Source: Telopea speciosissima (Eukaryota > Streptophyta > Magnoliopsida > Proteales > Proteaceae). Taken from it: a stretch of DNA of 64,000 nucleotides. The DNA lies in NCBI RefSeq assembly GCF_018873765.1, contig NC_057925.1:57300970-57364969 (forward strand). Reading direction: 5' to 3'. Positions 12,421-22,620 of this stretch are shown in pieces. Positions within the stretch are counted from its first letter, which is position 1. Every line of letters starts with the position of its first letter. The notes under the pieces were generated by a model that made no database searches, had not been told where the DNA came from, and worked only from the letters and a program-made list of their open reading frames with translations. The position numbers were made by a program, and so were the translations under genes.

Positions 12421-13269
12421 AATTGAAATTAACGGCCTCCACTTGTGTATCTCACTTGTCTCCGCTACTACTGTTCTCCCATTCTTGAAGGCTAGCTCTG
12501 TGTTTATTTTCTGGTAATGTTGTTTTTATTTTTCTTATAAATATATAAATTTGATTAGAAATAAAGATGATTAATGATTCTTGTTTCACTCATTATTGTC
12601 TTTTGATTTCTCCTACCAGTTCTTGTTACAGTTAGGATCTCCTTTAGAAAGATGGAAATATAATTGAAGAAATTTGCTTCACTTTTACGTTTTCCCTTTA
12701 TCCTTTATTTAATGTGTGTAAAACATAATCTGCAATTCACTACTTTACTTTTACTTTGTTCATCACCTTTCTTCTTTTTGATAATGCCTTTTCTCCCCAA
12801 CTAGGGAGATGAGGTGCAAGTTGCAGAAGTGGGCTTATGAATTCTTGTTTTTTATGGGGATGGAAAAAGCCATGTTTGGGAAAGATTGGGAGAGCCTGAA
12901 GGTCACTTGCAATCCAATCCACTGGCCACCCAAAGCTGTAAAAAATGGATTTTTATAGGAGGAACAGCAGAGGAGATATTCTCTTCTTCGTTCTTAGTTG
13001 CATGTGAGTCCAGCTCTGTTTTATGATCCAGCCATTAATTTTAGTGATCAAATGCTTTGAGTAATTCATTTTTAAAGAACAGTAAATTGAGGAAGAAGGT
13101 GCCAAATTCATAGTTGGTTATTAAATGAAGGGTTTCTATTGCAAATCAGTTGGGGCACCCCAACCAACAGTTTATTCTTCAATGGCTCTAGTAATTAGAT
13201 GTCATGGAACAAGCAGGGAAATGGTTGGGGTTGAGTTGGATTGGATTGGATGGTGGAGAATTTCATGGT

Positions 13270-13405
13270 GATGGGAACATGTGGGTATGGTGAGTGTGTA
13301 GGGGCAGCAAGGGCTGGGGTGAGTGTGTATAGGGGTAGCAAGGGGTGGAGGTGAGTGTCTGGGTGTGTCTGTAGGGGCAGCAAGGGGTGGGGGTGAGTGT
13401 GTGAC
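13270..13405 (+). repeat. G-rich minisatellite inside the CACTA element
   Basis: About three imperfect copies of a unit containing GGGGCAGCAAGGG(G/C)TGGGGGTGAGTGTGT. Period varies between about 45 and 60 bases. The minus-strand open frames here are products of the repeat. Confidence 0.75.
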
Positions 13406-13703
13406 TATGTGACTGTTCAATTTAAAGAACAGTAAATTAAAAAAGATGATGGAAGCCAGAAGGTCAATTGGATGCTTTTGTTAATGAACAAAGACAACTT
13501 ATGGTAACTTCAAATAATTGATATAGCTAAAATTGGTAATGGTAGATGTACAAGGGAAGAGCTGGAAAAGAATTGGGTTGACTTGTGAGGAAACATTAGT
13601 AATTATGAGTTAACCTGTGATATAGAATGGAAAAGTGGAATTGCAAGACATTGTCTTGCTAAGAGCTTACATTCAAAATTTTGTCATCTTCCAAGTTCAA
13701 TTG

Positions 13704-13895
13704 GATAAGCTATCATATATTGGATTTTACTGTTTTCATATTTTGATTCATCCTAGCTGTCCTATGTAGTTACATTGAATAAGCTATCATTGGATCTTTT
13801 ACTGTTTTTCATCTTTTGATTCATCCTTGCTGTCCTATGGTAGTTACATTGGATAAGGTATCATTGGATCTTTTACTGTTTTCATCTTTTGATAT
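13704..13895 (+). repeat. Tandem repeat of about 80 bp in the CACTA element
   Basis: About 2.3 copies of a unit with ATAAGCTATCATTGGAT, TTTTACTGTTTTCATC, TTTTGATTCATCC and GCTGTCCTATG. The copies differ by a few substitutions and single-base indels. Confidence 0.8.
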
Positions 13896-15919
13896 GATTT
13901 TGAATCATATTACCTATTAGATCTTTTGCACACAAGTTAATGACAAGGAGGCTGCTTGTTGAGTTGTAATGAATTTGTAGTATCAAGACTAGTCTAAGCT
14001 ATAAGAGATTAAAGCTAGTCATACAAAGCTTTCAATTTTCAGTGCAGATAGATAGATGAAACTTTCTCATTTTATTTTGAAATTTAGTTTTAATGGTACA
14101 CTGACTCTTAATTGATACAGTGATACAATCAGATTGGCTTAGAACTGAAGATGGATTTCTCATATTGATGGGTTCCCACACCAGAGATTGCTATGACCAA
14201 ACCTTTCTTGGATGGCTGGTCTAGGAGATCTCTTGAGAGTTGATTCCCCAGGTGGTGATGCTGTTTTGAAACTACTGTACGTCGCACCATTTTGATCCAT
14301 TGAATGAGTTTTGCAAGATAAACCCAGCTGATGTCTGATGAGGAGTACAAAGTCTATAAAGGTAATACAGTGTAATTAGAGTCATGAGTTCTTTTAATTA
14401 TGATTGTATTACTTTTTTTAAGTGAAGTGTAAGAAATGTATTCTTATTTGGATGTATGGTTAATTTTATTTTTTTTCATATGGACCAGTATATTAATGTA
14501 ATTACAGGAAATATACTGATTTTAATATTTTTTTTTTTTGTTATCTCAGTTTTGGCAACGGTTTTTTTTATACCGTTGCCAAAAAGCCTTACCATATCGC
14601 CCGTAGCGACGGTTTTTTTTTATTTTTTTACAACGGTTAATATCGTTGTTAAAAATATGGTTTTCTGCAACGGTATGTTTTATTTTGTCACCATACTATT
14701 ATCTTCGGCCACGGCTTATTATTAACCGTTGCTAAAGAATGGTTTAGGGCAACGGTATTATTTTAACCGTCGCCAATTACATTTTTTCCAACGGAACCCC
14801 TTATTTCGTAGCCTAATTTTGGCTGCGCCATTTATGCCAACGGTGATTGCAACGGCTCAGAAAACCGTCGCCAACATATTTAGCAACGGATTTGGATTTT
14901 TGGCAACGAAAAAAAACCGTCGCCAAAAATAAGTTTTCTTGTAGTGATATGAGGGTTTGTGTTTTTTTTGCATATTTCGGTTATCTCTCTCTGTGTTAAG
15001 AATAGTTTCTTGTTGACATCTTGTGAGGTATTCCCAATTTCAAATTTAAGTTCTATCAAACAACTAATTTTTTAGTTAGATAAGTGAACCAAGGCATTGC
15101 AAATTTTTAGCTTCCCTTCCCCCCCCCCCCCCCTTTCTTCTCTGAAATCCTATGGACATATTTATTACTCTTCTTAAACCATGTAATGTCCATCATATTT
15201 TAAAGAATTGTTGAGTGTGGTTACATGGATCCTTGAAACACTTGCTATGTGTATATGTAGGTTTGTAGCTCACAGTTTTCTATTCTCGAAATAATGCTGG
15301 TACATTTGGATTGGTTGATTTCTCTCTCTCTAAATCTGGAGTAGTTCTATTTGACTGTGAATCTATCAGTGCTGACAACTCGTTGGTGCTCTAGTTTCTA
15401 TTTCCAAATTTTGTTATCTAGTCCACCATACTCTGTTCTTTTCCAGTTTCTATATTCTGGATATGTTTACCTTGACTTCAAATGTTTTTATGAATCTTAT
15501 TTATCTGTACCCCTCCTTATGTTGAATATTTTTAAATGCCATCAAATCTAGAATCCTTAACTGCTGTGATTTCTTGAAAACTTCAGTTTGGTCTTTGATT
15601 TCAAGTGTTAATTTCAGATTGTTATTCCCCTACTACTGCTGAATTTCTCCTACTGGTTTATCCATCATTAGTTGTTGTTTCATATTACTTAACCTTATCA
15701 ACTAATTCAGCAACATTGGATTTTAGAACAAGAATCCTAGTCTCAACTGAATTTTGTCATATTACAGAATCTACCCATCTTATTCTGATTTAATAGTTTG
15801 CTTTAGTCATACATATTTGAGCTTAAAACCTATATTGGTCAAACAATGATGCTTCTTTTGTTCTTCATCCCTTATTCTCAGCTCAATAAAGCTTAAAATC
15901 CATGTTTATGTAAATAGAT

Positions 15920-15992
15920 GAGTCTTTAGCTCAAACGGAAGAGCACCTGGGTTTGTTCCTAGGCGATGATGGTTCGAGTCCATCAAGATTCA
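15920..15992 (+). tRNA. tRNA-like sequence (probable pseudogene or SINE head)
   Basis: A 73-nt cloverleaf can be drawn: acceptor GAGTCTT/AAGATTC (seven pairs, one G-U), D arm GCTC/GAGC with an 8-nt loop, T arm GATGG/CCATC around TTCGAGT, and discriminator A. Box B GGTTCGAGTCC is perfect. The anticodon arm CCTGG..CTAGG has one G-U pair and an 8-nt loop instead of 7, so no anticodon can be read safely. It lies inside the MULE, between the CACTA and the right TIR. I do not recognise it as a plastid tRNA. Confidence 0.45.
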
Positions 15993-16139
15993 TACAAGCA
16001 TTTTTCCTCTCTACCTTTTTATATAGACTTTGTTTTAACACAACATTTTTATATATGCTTGAAATTTCTAGTTTAGATAACTGAAGAATTGCAGTGAGCA
16101 AAATCAAATGAAGCTAGATTATTATATTAATGATCTTAA

Positions 16140-17680
16140 TTGGCAACAAGAGAAGCATAGGATTTCGTTGGCTACTGAGAAACTGATTGAGAAGTCATGT
16201 TTTAGAGATGTTGTTTCTTGGACTATGACACTTTTCCCCTTCTTCCTAGCGAACCCAAACTGAGGAGCATTCTTATTTCAATCATGTTCATGAGGTACAC
16301 TACTAAATAGAACACAACAATTACCCCAAATGCAAAAAAAAAAATATAGAGCCTCACAAAGGATGAAAGGATGCCCTTACAGTTAAAACTTTGAAACAAG
16401 TGTGGATGCTATTACTGAGGAAAGAATGATTCAAATTGACCTAGTGGGTTCTGTTGAAGTTCCAAATAAAAACATGCAGTAGTTAACTATGAGGGGCTGC
16501 TGTCCAAACAAGGTGAGTGAGATGATTTGCCTGCCCAACCAATCAAGTTTTAAGGTAATGAGGTGAGAGATGATTTACCTGGAAAACGGAGCACATGAGG
16601 GGCTGCTGTCCTAATTTTTTGGCACCACTCTTACAGCTACATGCAATATCCTTGACCCTTTTTAAAAAAATATTTTTCTTAATAGGTTTCTATGGTGAGA
16701 GAGTTGATAGTATCTTGAATGCCCCCTCTCATTATTTAAAGTGTTTTAAGTTATATTAAACAGTATTTAACATTGTAAGCTCCATTGTAGGACCAGATTA
16801 AAGAATTTTGCAAAATTCTATGACTACATATTGATTTAGGTTTGGAGCTTTTGTTAAATGATGTGTGTGGGAGTTTGAAGATTATCTTCTCCCCCTCTTT
16901 TTGATCTTTTTAAATAAACCAAAAAGGGTTTTTTATTTTTTCTAGTTTTATGTTCATAGTTTGACTATGATCTTTTGCCAACCAATTGCACCAGCATATT
17001 GTAAAAGCCTTCCCACCAGCCTCAGAGCACCATAGCACCATCTAATCATCTATATTCTCATCTTCTCATTCTTGAAGAACCCAGATCATATATAGGGGAA
17101 CAATTCATGACTAGTCGCAACTCAAAACACACCAAGCGATCCCTCCAAATACCAGTAGTAAACTTGCATCAGACAAGGTTTCTACCGATTCCTCAGTCTC
17201 CCCACATATCATACAAACACTTGAAGACTCCAACACCTACATGCTAAGTAATCAATTGTCAAAATTTTGTCAATAGCTGCTCCAAACTCTGCCCCTGCAG
17301 GGTGGGAAAAAAAACAAAGACATAGGACAGAGATTACCACCCATAGTTCTAATGGGTCTCACCAAGATGCCTCATATCCCCAGGCCATTAGACAATTGCA
17401 CCAAATGACACTGTTATCATCAGCTCATGCTATAAAAACTATGTAGCTCTTACAACCTAAAAGTAATTTTTATTTACTGGTTTAATTGTTCCAGAGTTCT
17501 ACTGGTTTATACTTCCAACCATACGCACAAATGAAATGATAAGCTGCTTAGTCCAAGACTCCTTAACACCATATTCTTTCATCCCCAACCATACGCATAA
17601 ATGGTACTTCCTAGTTCATGCTCAAAGAACAAAGGACAGAAAGACAACATCAAACTCGACTCACACTAAAAAACAGTCTA
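16140..17680. other. MULE interior, no gene recognised
   Basis: A short echo of the TIR (CTTCTTCCTAGCGAACCCAAAC, in part) recurs near 16240-16265. A repeated phrase GAGGGGCTGCTGTCC occurs at about 16490 and 16600. On the minus strand at 17150-17230 a weak CMICGETEES reading recalls the zinc-knuckle end of LINE reverse transcriptases, but it is too short to call. Confidence 0.35.
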
Positions 17681-17684
17681 AAAG

Positions 17685-18230
17685 ATGCACTGTTGTTTCC
17701 AGTGGAAGAAGAGGGGTAGATTTCGACCTCAAGATTTTTTAGAGGAGGAAGAAGAGCTACTTCCTAGGAAGATGATCTGGTTTCAGAGGAGGAAGAAGAG
17801 CTCCTTGGTTTAGGTTCGCTTGGAAGAAGGGGAAAAGAGCAGTTGTGTATTTGAGAAAGAAGAAAAGGAATCGTGGAGGACGAGAGGCAGATTTCGTCAC
17901 AAAGTAGCCAAAGGAGGAAGACGATGGCGGTGGATTCGAACGAGGAGGAAGAAGAGAAAGCTCAGGAAAATGCAATCTAAGGTTTTGAGATCTGAAAATG
18001 GGACGATGGGAGGAAGAAGAAAAAGTCGTTTCTTGTTTTAGCTGTAGACCGGTCCGGCTTGGTAAACTCAGACCGGTCTATCGTGGTTTGCCATATACTT
18101 AAACCGTTAACTCAAAGTTTTTAGAAGTTTTAAAACCAGACCGTTGGATCTCACACTTTACAGCTATCACGCTCATGTTACAGGGCCGATTAGATCGTTG
18201 CTATACATGGGCCGTAGAGGATCTGGATCC
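17685..18230 (-). repeat. Right long terminal inverted repeat of the MULE
   Basis: Reverse complement of the left arm. Open frames on both strands here (for example 17757-17975 and 17820-18041) mirror frames in the left arm (10496-10829). They reflect the repeat, not separate genes. Confidence 0.9.
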
Positions 18231-18363
18231 GTACTCTCATATTTATATATCTCTTTCCTCTTCAAAACAAGGTTGCAAAAGTGTCTTTACATATGGGTTA
18301 CATATGGGGAGGAGAGAGATAGACTCATGGAAGTGCTGGCGTAGGTCACACTCCTCGACAAAG

Positions 18364-19290
18364 TTCTTTTCATTAATAAATTGATGAAGCTTTTGAGTTT
18401 ATAAAATATAGTACTGGGTACCAAATTGATCACTGTGTATACATCAATATCAGCTGACTTGGATCGGTATTGGATTGGTATCAGACTCCAACAATGCCTG
18501 TATGTATCGGCCGATACTATACCAATACTTAGAACACTGGTTTGAGTCCGTCAACTTGTGGTGCATACGGCCACGGGTCATTGTTGTCCCAAGGATCAGA
18601 ACTGGACCGGGTTTCGTTTTGGGTGGATGCTCGAGTCATGGCCGCTTTTCGAAGAACTACTCATAGTGTCTCTTTTGCAATCTTTTTTATGATTCTTACT
18701 GTTATTTCTTACAACAGTTATATAAATGTGATGCCCTGCAAAAATCTGGATCTGATTCTTGAGATGATTTATGCTTCAAAACTATCATTCCAAAAGAAAA
18801 ACGATTCAGAGAATCAATCTAGATTATCAAAATTTTGCTAAATGTGATTCTAATCAAAATCATTCCAAAGTATGAAAAAACCCTCTAAATCATTCAACAG
18901 AGAGCATGTTGTAGTATTTCTTACAATATTGTCATTACATCTTATGCCTTTGTATTTGAAAAACCGAAAAAACAGTGGAATCCAATCCCATCTTAGCTAG
19001 ACTTCCAAACACTAACAAATAGTGAAAAGCAAAATTACCCTAACAGGCTATTCCTATTTCCTCATTTACAAATTATGAGTTAGTTAATTCCGTTATAGTA
19101 CTTCAGACCCAACCTTAATTATTTGGGCCCAACCCAACCTTCTCCCTCTGTACTCTACGATATGATATTACCTCCTCTTCTTGAAAACTCGATCAAACCG
19201 AGTCTACGTCACTACGCGATCCTGTAACCTGTTTGATATTGAAAAAGAACCAAAAAAAAAAAAAAAGACAAAAAAGATTTTTGGTGAGGA
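18364..19290. other. Intergenic, downstream of the HTH-like gene
   Basis: No gene is seen. Around 18440-18520 lies TCGGTATTGGATTGGTATC-type simple sequence common in plant spacers. The end near 19200-19290 is likely 3' UTR of the gene that follows on the minus strand. Confidence 0.45.
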
Positions 19291-20674
19291 TTAATTCTTG
19301 TCCAGTTTAGAGTGTATACTATACTGGGAGCATAACATTACCGTGTACATGAATGGGTCCATTCGTCCCCCGGTGCCTGATCTCTTGACTTCCTCCATCT
19401 TCAGCAACCTGCAAGCCGTCCATCACCATCATCATCTTCATCATATCATCAATCAACGGTAATTAGATCAGATGCGCTTGGCACATTATAGTTACACACT
19501 ACATGGGAATGTCTCTCGCTTACGTAGTAAAGTACGGGCGATCACACATTTCATTGGAAAAAGAAAGAAACGAAAAGAGCGTGCCAGGTGGCACGTTCCA
19601 GAGAGAGAGAGAGAGAGAGAGTACATTCTGAGAGCTTTACTGGTGTCAGGACTGTCACCAAGAACTCGACGGATCTTAACCTCAGAAGAGCAACCAACAG
19701 AGAGTAACTTCAAGATGGACTCGGCTCGGCGACGCATGGAAGCCGTGCCACTGACCTTTTGTCTCTTCAACGCTTCGCCGTGAGCGTGACTCACTGAATC
19801 TTTAACTTTCCTCACTGCTCCTACCAGACAGCGACTCGGCGAGCCGGAAACTCCACTGGAGGAGGTCGACAGCGATGAAGCCTCCTCTGTAGTAGTTTTA
19901 GATGACCTTGGCACCGGAGCTAATATGATCAGTTTCCTCCAAAGGTCTGAGAGATTTTTCCGATTGTTCAAGTTTCGGAAGTTCTTGGAGCGACTCTTTC
20001 TCACGACCTGTCATAGATTCAATCCTAAGTCTTATCATGATATTCGAACTGTTAGCATGTAAAACCAGATCTGAATTATAGATTAAGTTCCTACGGAAAC
20101 TGCTTTATTTGAAGTTATAGCAAGCGAAGACGAGACACACTAGAGATCGTATTGCAGGATGGACATGAACGATGAACTTCGCAAATCTGAATTTTAAGGA
20201 TGTTATTATAGAGAAACAAGATGAACGTAAATCGTTTCAGGAAAGATTGCCGAAATGTCTGAACTACAAATTAGAGGCAAGAAATCTGAAAATAAGTGAG
20301 AACTTAAAATTCAAATCAAGTGGAGTACTCATACGAATTTCATGCAGAACAGAGTGGTTAGTTTTCAAAAGAAAACAGAATAAATCTTAAAAATCATTTG
20401 ACGATTTCAAATAGGAGGCGATGAAGTTGGAATTCAGAGAACTAGAAAATAAAGGAAGAGAAAAAATCGGATTCAGATTTAACGACTACCAGTCTCATTA
20501 ATTAGAATTCAAATTGCACGAAGATCTACGTGGAAAAATGAAATGTAAAATTCAAATTCAATATCAAATCTTGAGCTATGAAGTATTATAGACAAATCTC
20601 ATCAAATTGAACCTAACAGTTGGAACAAAAAGAGAAGAAAAGAACTGAGTAGATCTGATCACCTTGAGCTTCAT
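19291..20674 (-). CDS. Small winged-helix/HTH-like putative DNA-binding protein, 170 aa
   Basis: Exons 20674-20663 (MKLK), 20007-19625 and 19408-19291 join in phase to 170 aa. The C-terminal half has MRRRAESILKLLS, SSEVKIRRVLGD, SPDTSKALRMLLK and, across the last intron, EEVKRSGTGGRMDPF. This recalls plant proteins annotated as homeodomain-like/winged-helix: a helical segment, then a basic glycine loop and a short strand. The N-terminus is basic (RKSRSKNFRNLNNRK) and the middle serine-rich. I cannot assign a target or pathway. The short first coding exon rests on phase and on the donor at 20662. The leader carries two upstream ORFs. A GA-rich stretch lies just inside the last intron. Confidence 0.72.
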
Positions 20675-20706
20675 CTCATTGCAACGAGCTGCAACTGCGA
20701 GAAGTC

Positions 20707-20802
20707 TCAGCGGACATGGTCGAGTTTCCTTAGAAGAGCCTTCACTTGTGAGAGATGAAGAACACGACTTCGAATCGCTCGGAGACGAGTCATCGTTTCC
20801 AT
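20707..20802 (-). promoter_or_regulatory. Upstream ORF (31 aa) in the leader of the HTH-like gene
   Basis: An ATG at 20802 opens a 31-codon frame, METMTRLRAIRSRVLHL.., rich in Arg and Leu, stopping at 20707-20709. A second short frame (20717-20676) overlaps its end and stops one base before the main ATG at 20674. Such an arrangement would be expected to reduce initiation at the main start. Whether the peptide is conserved cannot be told from one sequence. Confidence 0.45.
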
Positions 20803-21741
20803 TAATACTGTAATTGTGAAAGGATGGATAATAGTGGAAGCAGCTACGTGAGAGGAAATAAAACAGTTAAACGGATCAAGCATTTTAAAAGAAGAACAGA
20901 GCGTGAATTTGGAATTTGAATTTATGTGCAGGATTTGAAACAGATTATCACCTTGGAATTGAAGAATTTGAAGCAAGAGAAGGTGATTTCGATTCAGAGG
21001 TGGCGAGAAGGAGAAGAGCCTCTGCAACCGTACGTTCGAGCGGACATGGAAATGCTTCCATACTTTCTTTCGAAGAATGGGCGCGTTAATTGAAACCGAA
21101 ATCTTTTTTGAATCGAATTTATGGCTGTTCTCTTGTCTAAACACAAAAGCGCGATTGATCACTTTTAAAACTCTATGGAAATACCATAAATAGCCTTCTG
21201 TTTTGCCATTATTGCCAAGAGCTGAGTGAGAGTCGAGAGCGAGATTCGAAATAGCTCCGAGCCTACGCAGACTCAAACGATTGCCTTGGTTGTTTTGTGA
21301 GTAAATACCTGGAATACCTCTCTAGTCCCGGAGAGGCTGGACTTGGCCGTGCTAGATCCGAAACCTAATAGTAGGCTGACTGGTTCAAGAGAACTGGTTT
21401 TTCTACGTAGTGGCACAATCGAAGCTTGTTTGGGTGGGTGTCAAATTGGGATCCGAACTGGAACCGTCCTGAGCTGACCTGTTAAAACCTAAAATTGACT
21501 CGTCTCATTACTAAGTGGAATGCTTCTAGAAGCTGATTTTGGGATTGATTGCTAAATGGAACGGAATGATTCTGGGTCGGATGTTTCATTGGTTCCATAA
21601 CTGAAAGATTGAAGGAACTATCTTGAAATGAAACGTCCAAGACCCATTTAAGATGCATAATTAATCCTAACTAATACTTAGAGAAGATGATCGTTTCCTA
21701 GGCCTCTAAAGCATGCACACGTGCATTGGCCAATGGAAGCG

Positions 21742-21778
<37 letters not shown>

Positions 21779-22374
21779 CCACGAATTGCATCCTTGGACT
21801 GTCCATATTAACTCTATTTATAGAGGAGAATGCACCCCTAACAGGTGCCCCATGATCTAAGGTGGTGGGGTTGTGTCCCTTTGATCCAATGGTTAGAATA
21901 GAAAGATTCCAATCTAAACACTAGGAATGCAGCTGTTTAAATGGTATGTCTATTCAAAGAGATATATCCATTTATGTATAGACACATAACATAGGGCCTG
22001 AGTCCAAGCCCACCATAAACTCAGCCATGTATTAAGCCCAAAAAATAAATAAAATCAGGCCACAATGGGCCCAACCATGAACCAAAAAGAATATTTGGTC
22101 TTGACCACCTCAGCTCACCACGCTTCAGCGCGCGTGTGTGAAAAGCACCCCGGCGATCATGCTTCTAAACAAAATTGGAACCTTCTGCTAAGTGTATGGG
22201 TCTAAAAATTTTCAGCTACTTTGAATCAATTATTGACAATATAGAGTGATGCATGGCAATCATGGTTCTAAATATTGGTATTGTAATTGCCCATATATAT
22301 ATATGATACCGAAACAAATTGAATGAATTGGACAAAAAATGATTCAGTTTTGAAATTACGGCTCATACCCATAC
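20803..22374. other. Upstream flank of the HTH-like gene and intergenic DNA
   Basis: The long minus-strand frame reaching 21276 runs into the uORF region without protein similarity and is probably leader/promoter. A (GA)n tract of about 30 bases lies at 21744-21774. Nothing else coding is seen. Confidence 0.45.
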
Positions 22375-22620
22375 GGAAAAAAAATCTTCTGTAGTGCTCT
22401 AATCTTGCGGTGCACTACAGTGCGGGTTAAAGAGCTCGACACGTGGAAGTTGCAACATCCAAAGGTACCGAGCTCAAGAAGAAGAAGAAAAAAAAACTAC
22501 CTTGCATTGAACTCTCACCGTTGGATGAAGCTTCTTTCACATGTCGAGCTCTCAGGCCCGCACTACATTGTACCGCAAGATGCCCACATTACAGAGGATT
22601 TTGATCCAACCGATCCATAT
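22375..22620. mobile_element. Mutator-type MITE, second copy of the 3191-3386 family
   Basis: The left arm AATCTTCTGTAGTG..ATCTTGCGGTGCACTACA and right arm TGTACCGCAAGATG..CATTACAGAGGATT are inverse copies, continuing inwards through GAGCTCGACACGTGGAAG / ACATGTCGAGCTC to an A-rich centre. The arms are about 95 bp. I see no clean target duplication. The frame at 22405-22755 is produced by this element. Confidence 0.75.

Larger units (their letters stand above)
11280..14946. mobile_element. Non-autonomous CACTA (En/Spm-like) element
   Basis: It begins CACTACAAGAAAAAGC and ends AAGTTTTCTTGTAGTG, the canonical CACTA termini. The flanking trinucleotide ATA is duplicated (11277-11279 and 14947-14949), the size expected for this superfamily. 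Both subterminal zones (about 11300-11790 and 14540-14935) are dense in short motifs such as CAACGGT and ACCGTCGCC in both orientations, typical transposase-binding arrays. No transposase is encoded in the 3.67 kb. The centre carries intron/exon-like sequence and two small tandem repeats. Confidence 0.93.
10396..18230. mobile_element. Long-TIR Mutator-like element without a visible transposase
   Basis: Inverted arms at about 10396-10915 and 17685-18230 start with GGATCCAGAGCCTCTACGG / GGATCCAGATCCTCTACGG and match over more than 500 bp, with substitutions and small indels. The flanks are GTATCCTCA (10387-10395) and GTACTCTCA (18231-18239), a 9-bp target duplication with two mismatches that interrupts a MITE. 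Without the CACTA insertion the element is about 4.2 kb. No transposase frame was found, so it looks non-autonomous. The arms are purine/pyrimidine skewed (TCTTCCTCC blocks) and resemble a plant 5' leader. The right inner part holds a tRNA-like sequence. Confidence 0.85.
10361..18363. mobile_element. MITE split by the long-TIR MULE (outermost level of the nest)
   Basis: The left remnant (10361-10395) reads GTCCGAGAGTGTGG..GGCCAG. The right remnant (18231-18363) continues with ATCTCTTTCCTCTTC, AAAACAAGG and ends AGTGCTGGCGTAGG..CACTCCTCGAC, the inverse of the left start. Removing 10396-18230 restores a fold-back element that aligns with the intact copy at 37805-37945. Only about 165 bp of this span belongs to the MITE. 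Confidence 0.8.

Noticed and set aside
17150-17230. LINE reverse-transcriptase zinc knuckle inside the MULE
   Set aside because: Only about 15 residues look right and the frame breaks on both sides.
20707-21276. 189-codon minus-strand ORF upstream of the HTH-like gene
   Set aside because: No family resemblance. Only its last 31 codons, from the ATG at 20802, lie in the probable leader, and they are treated as a uORF.
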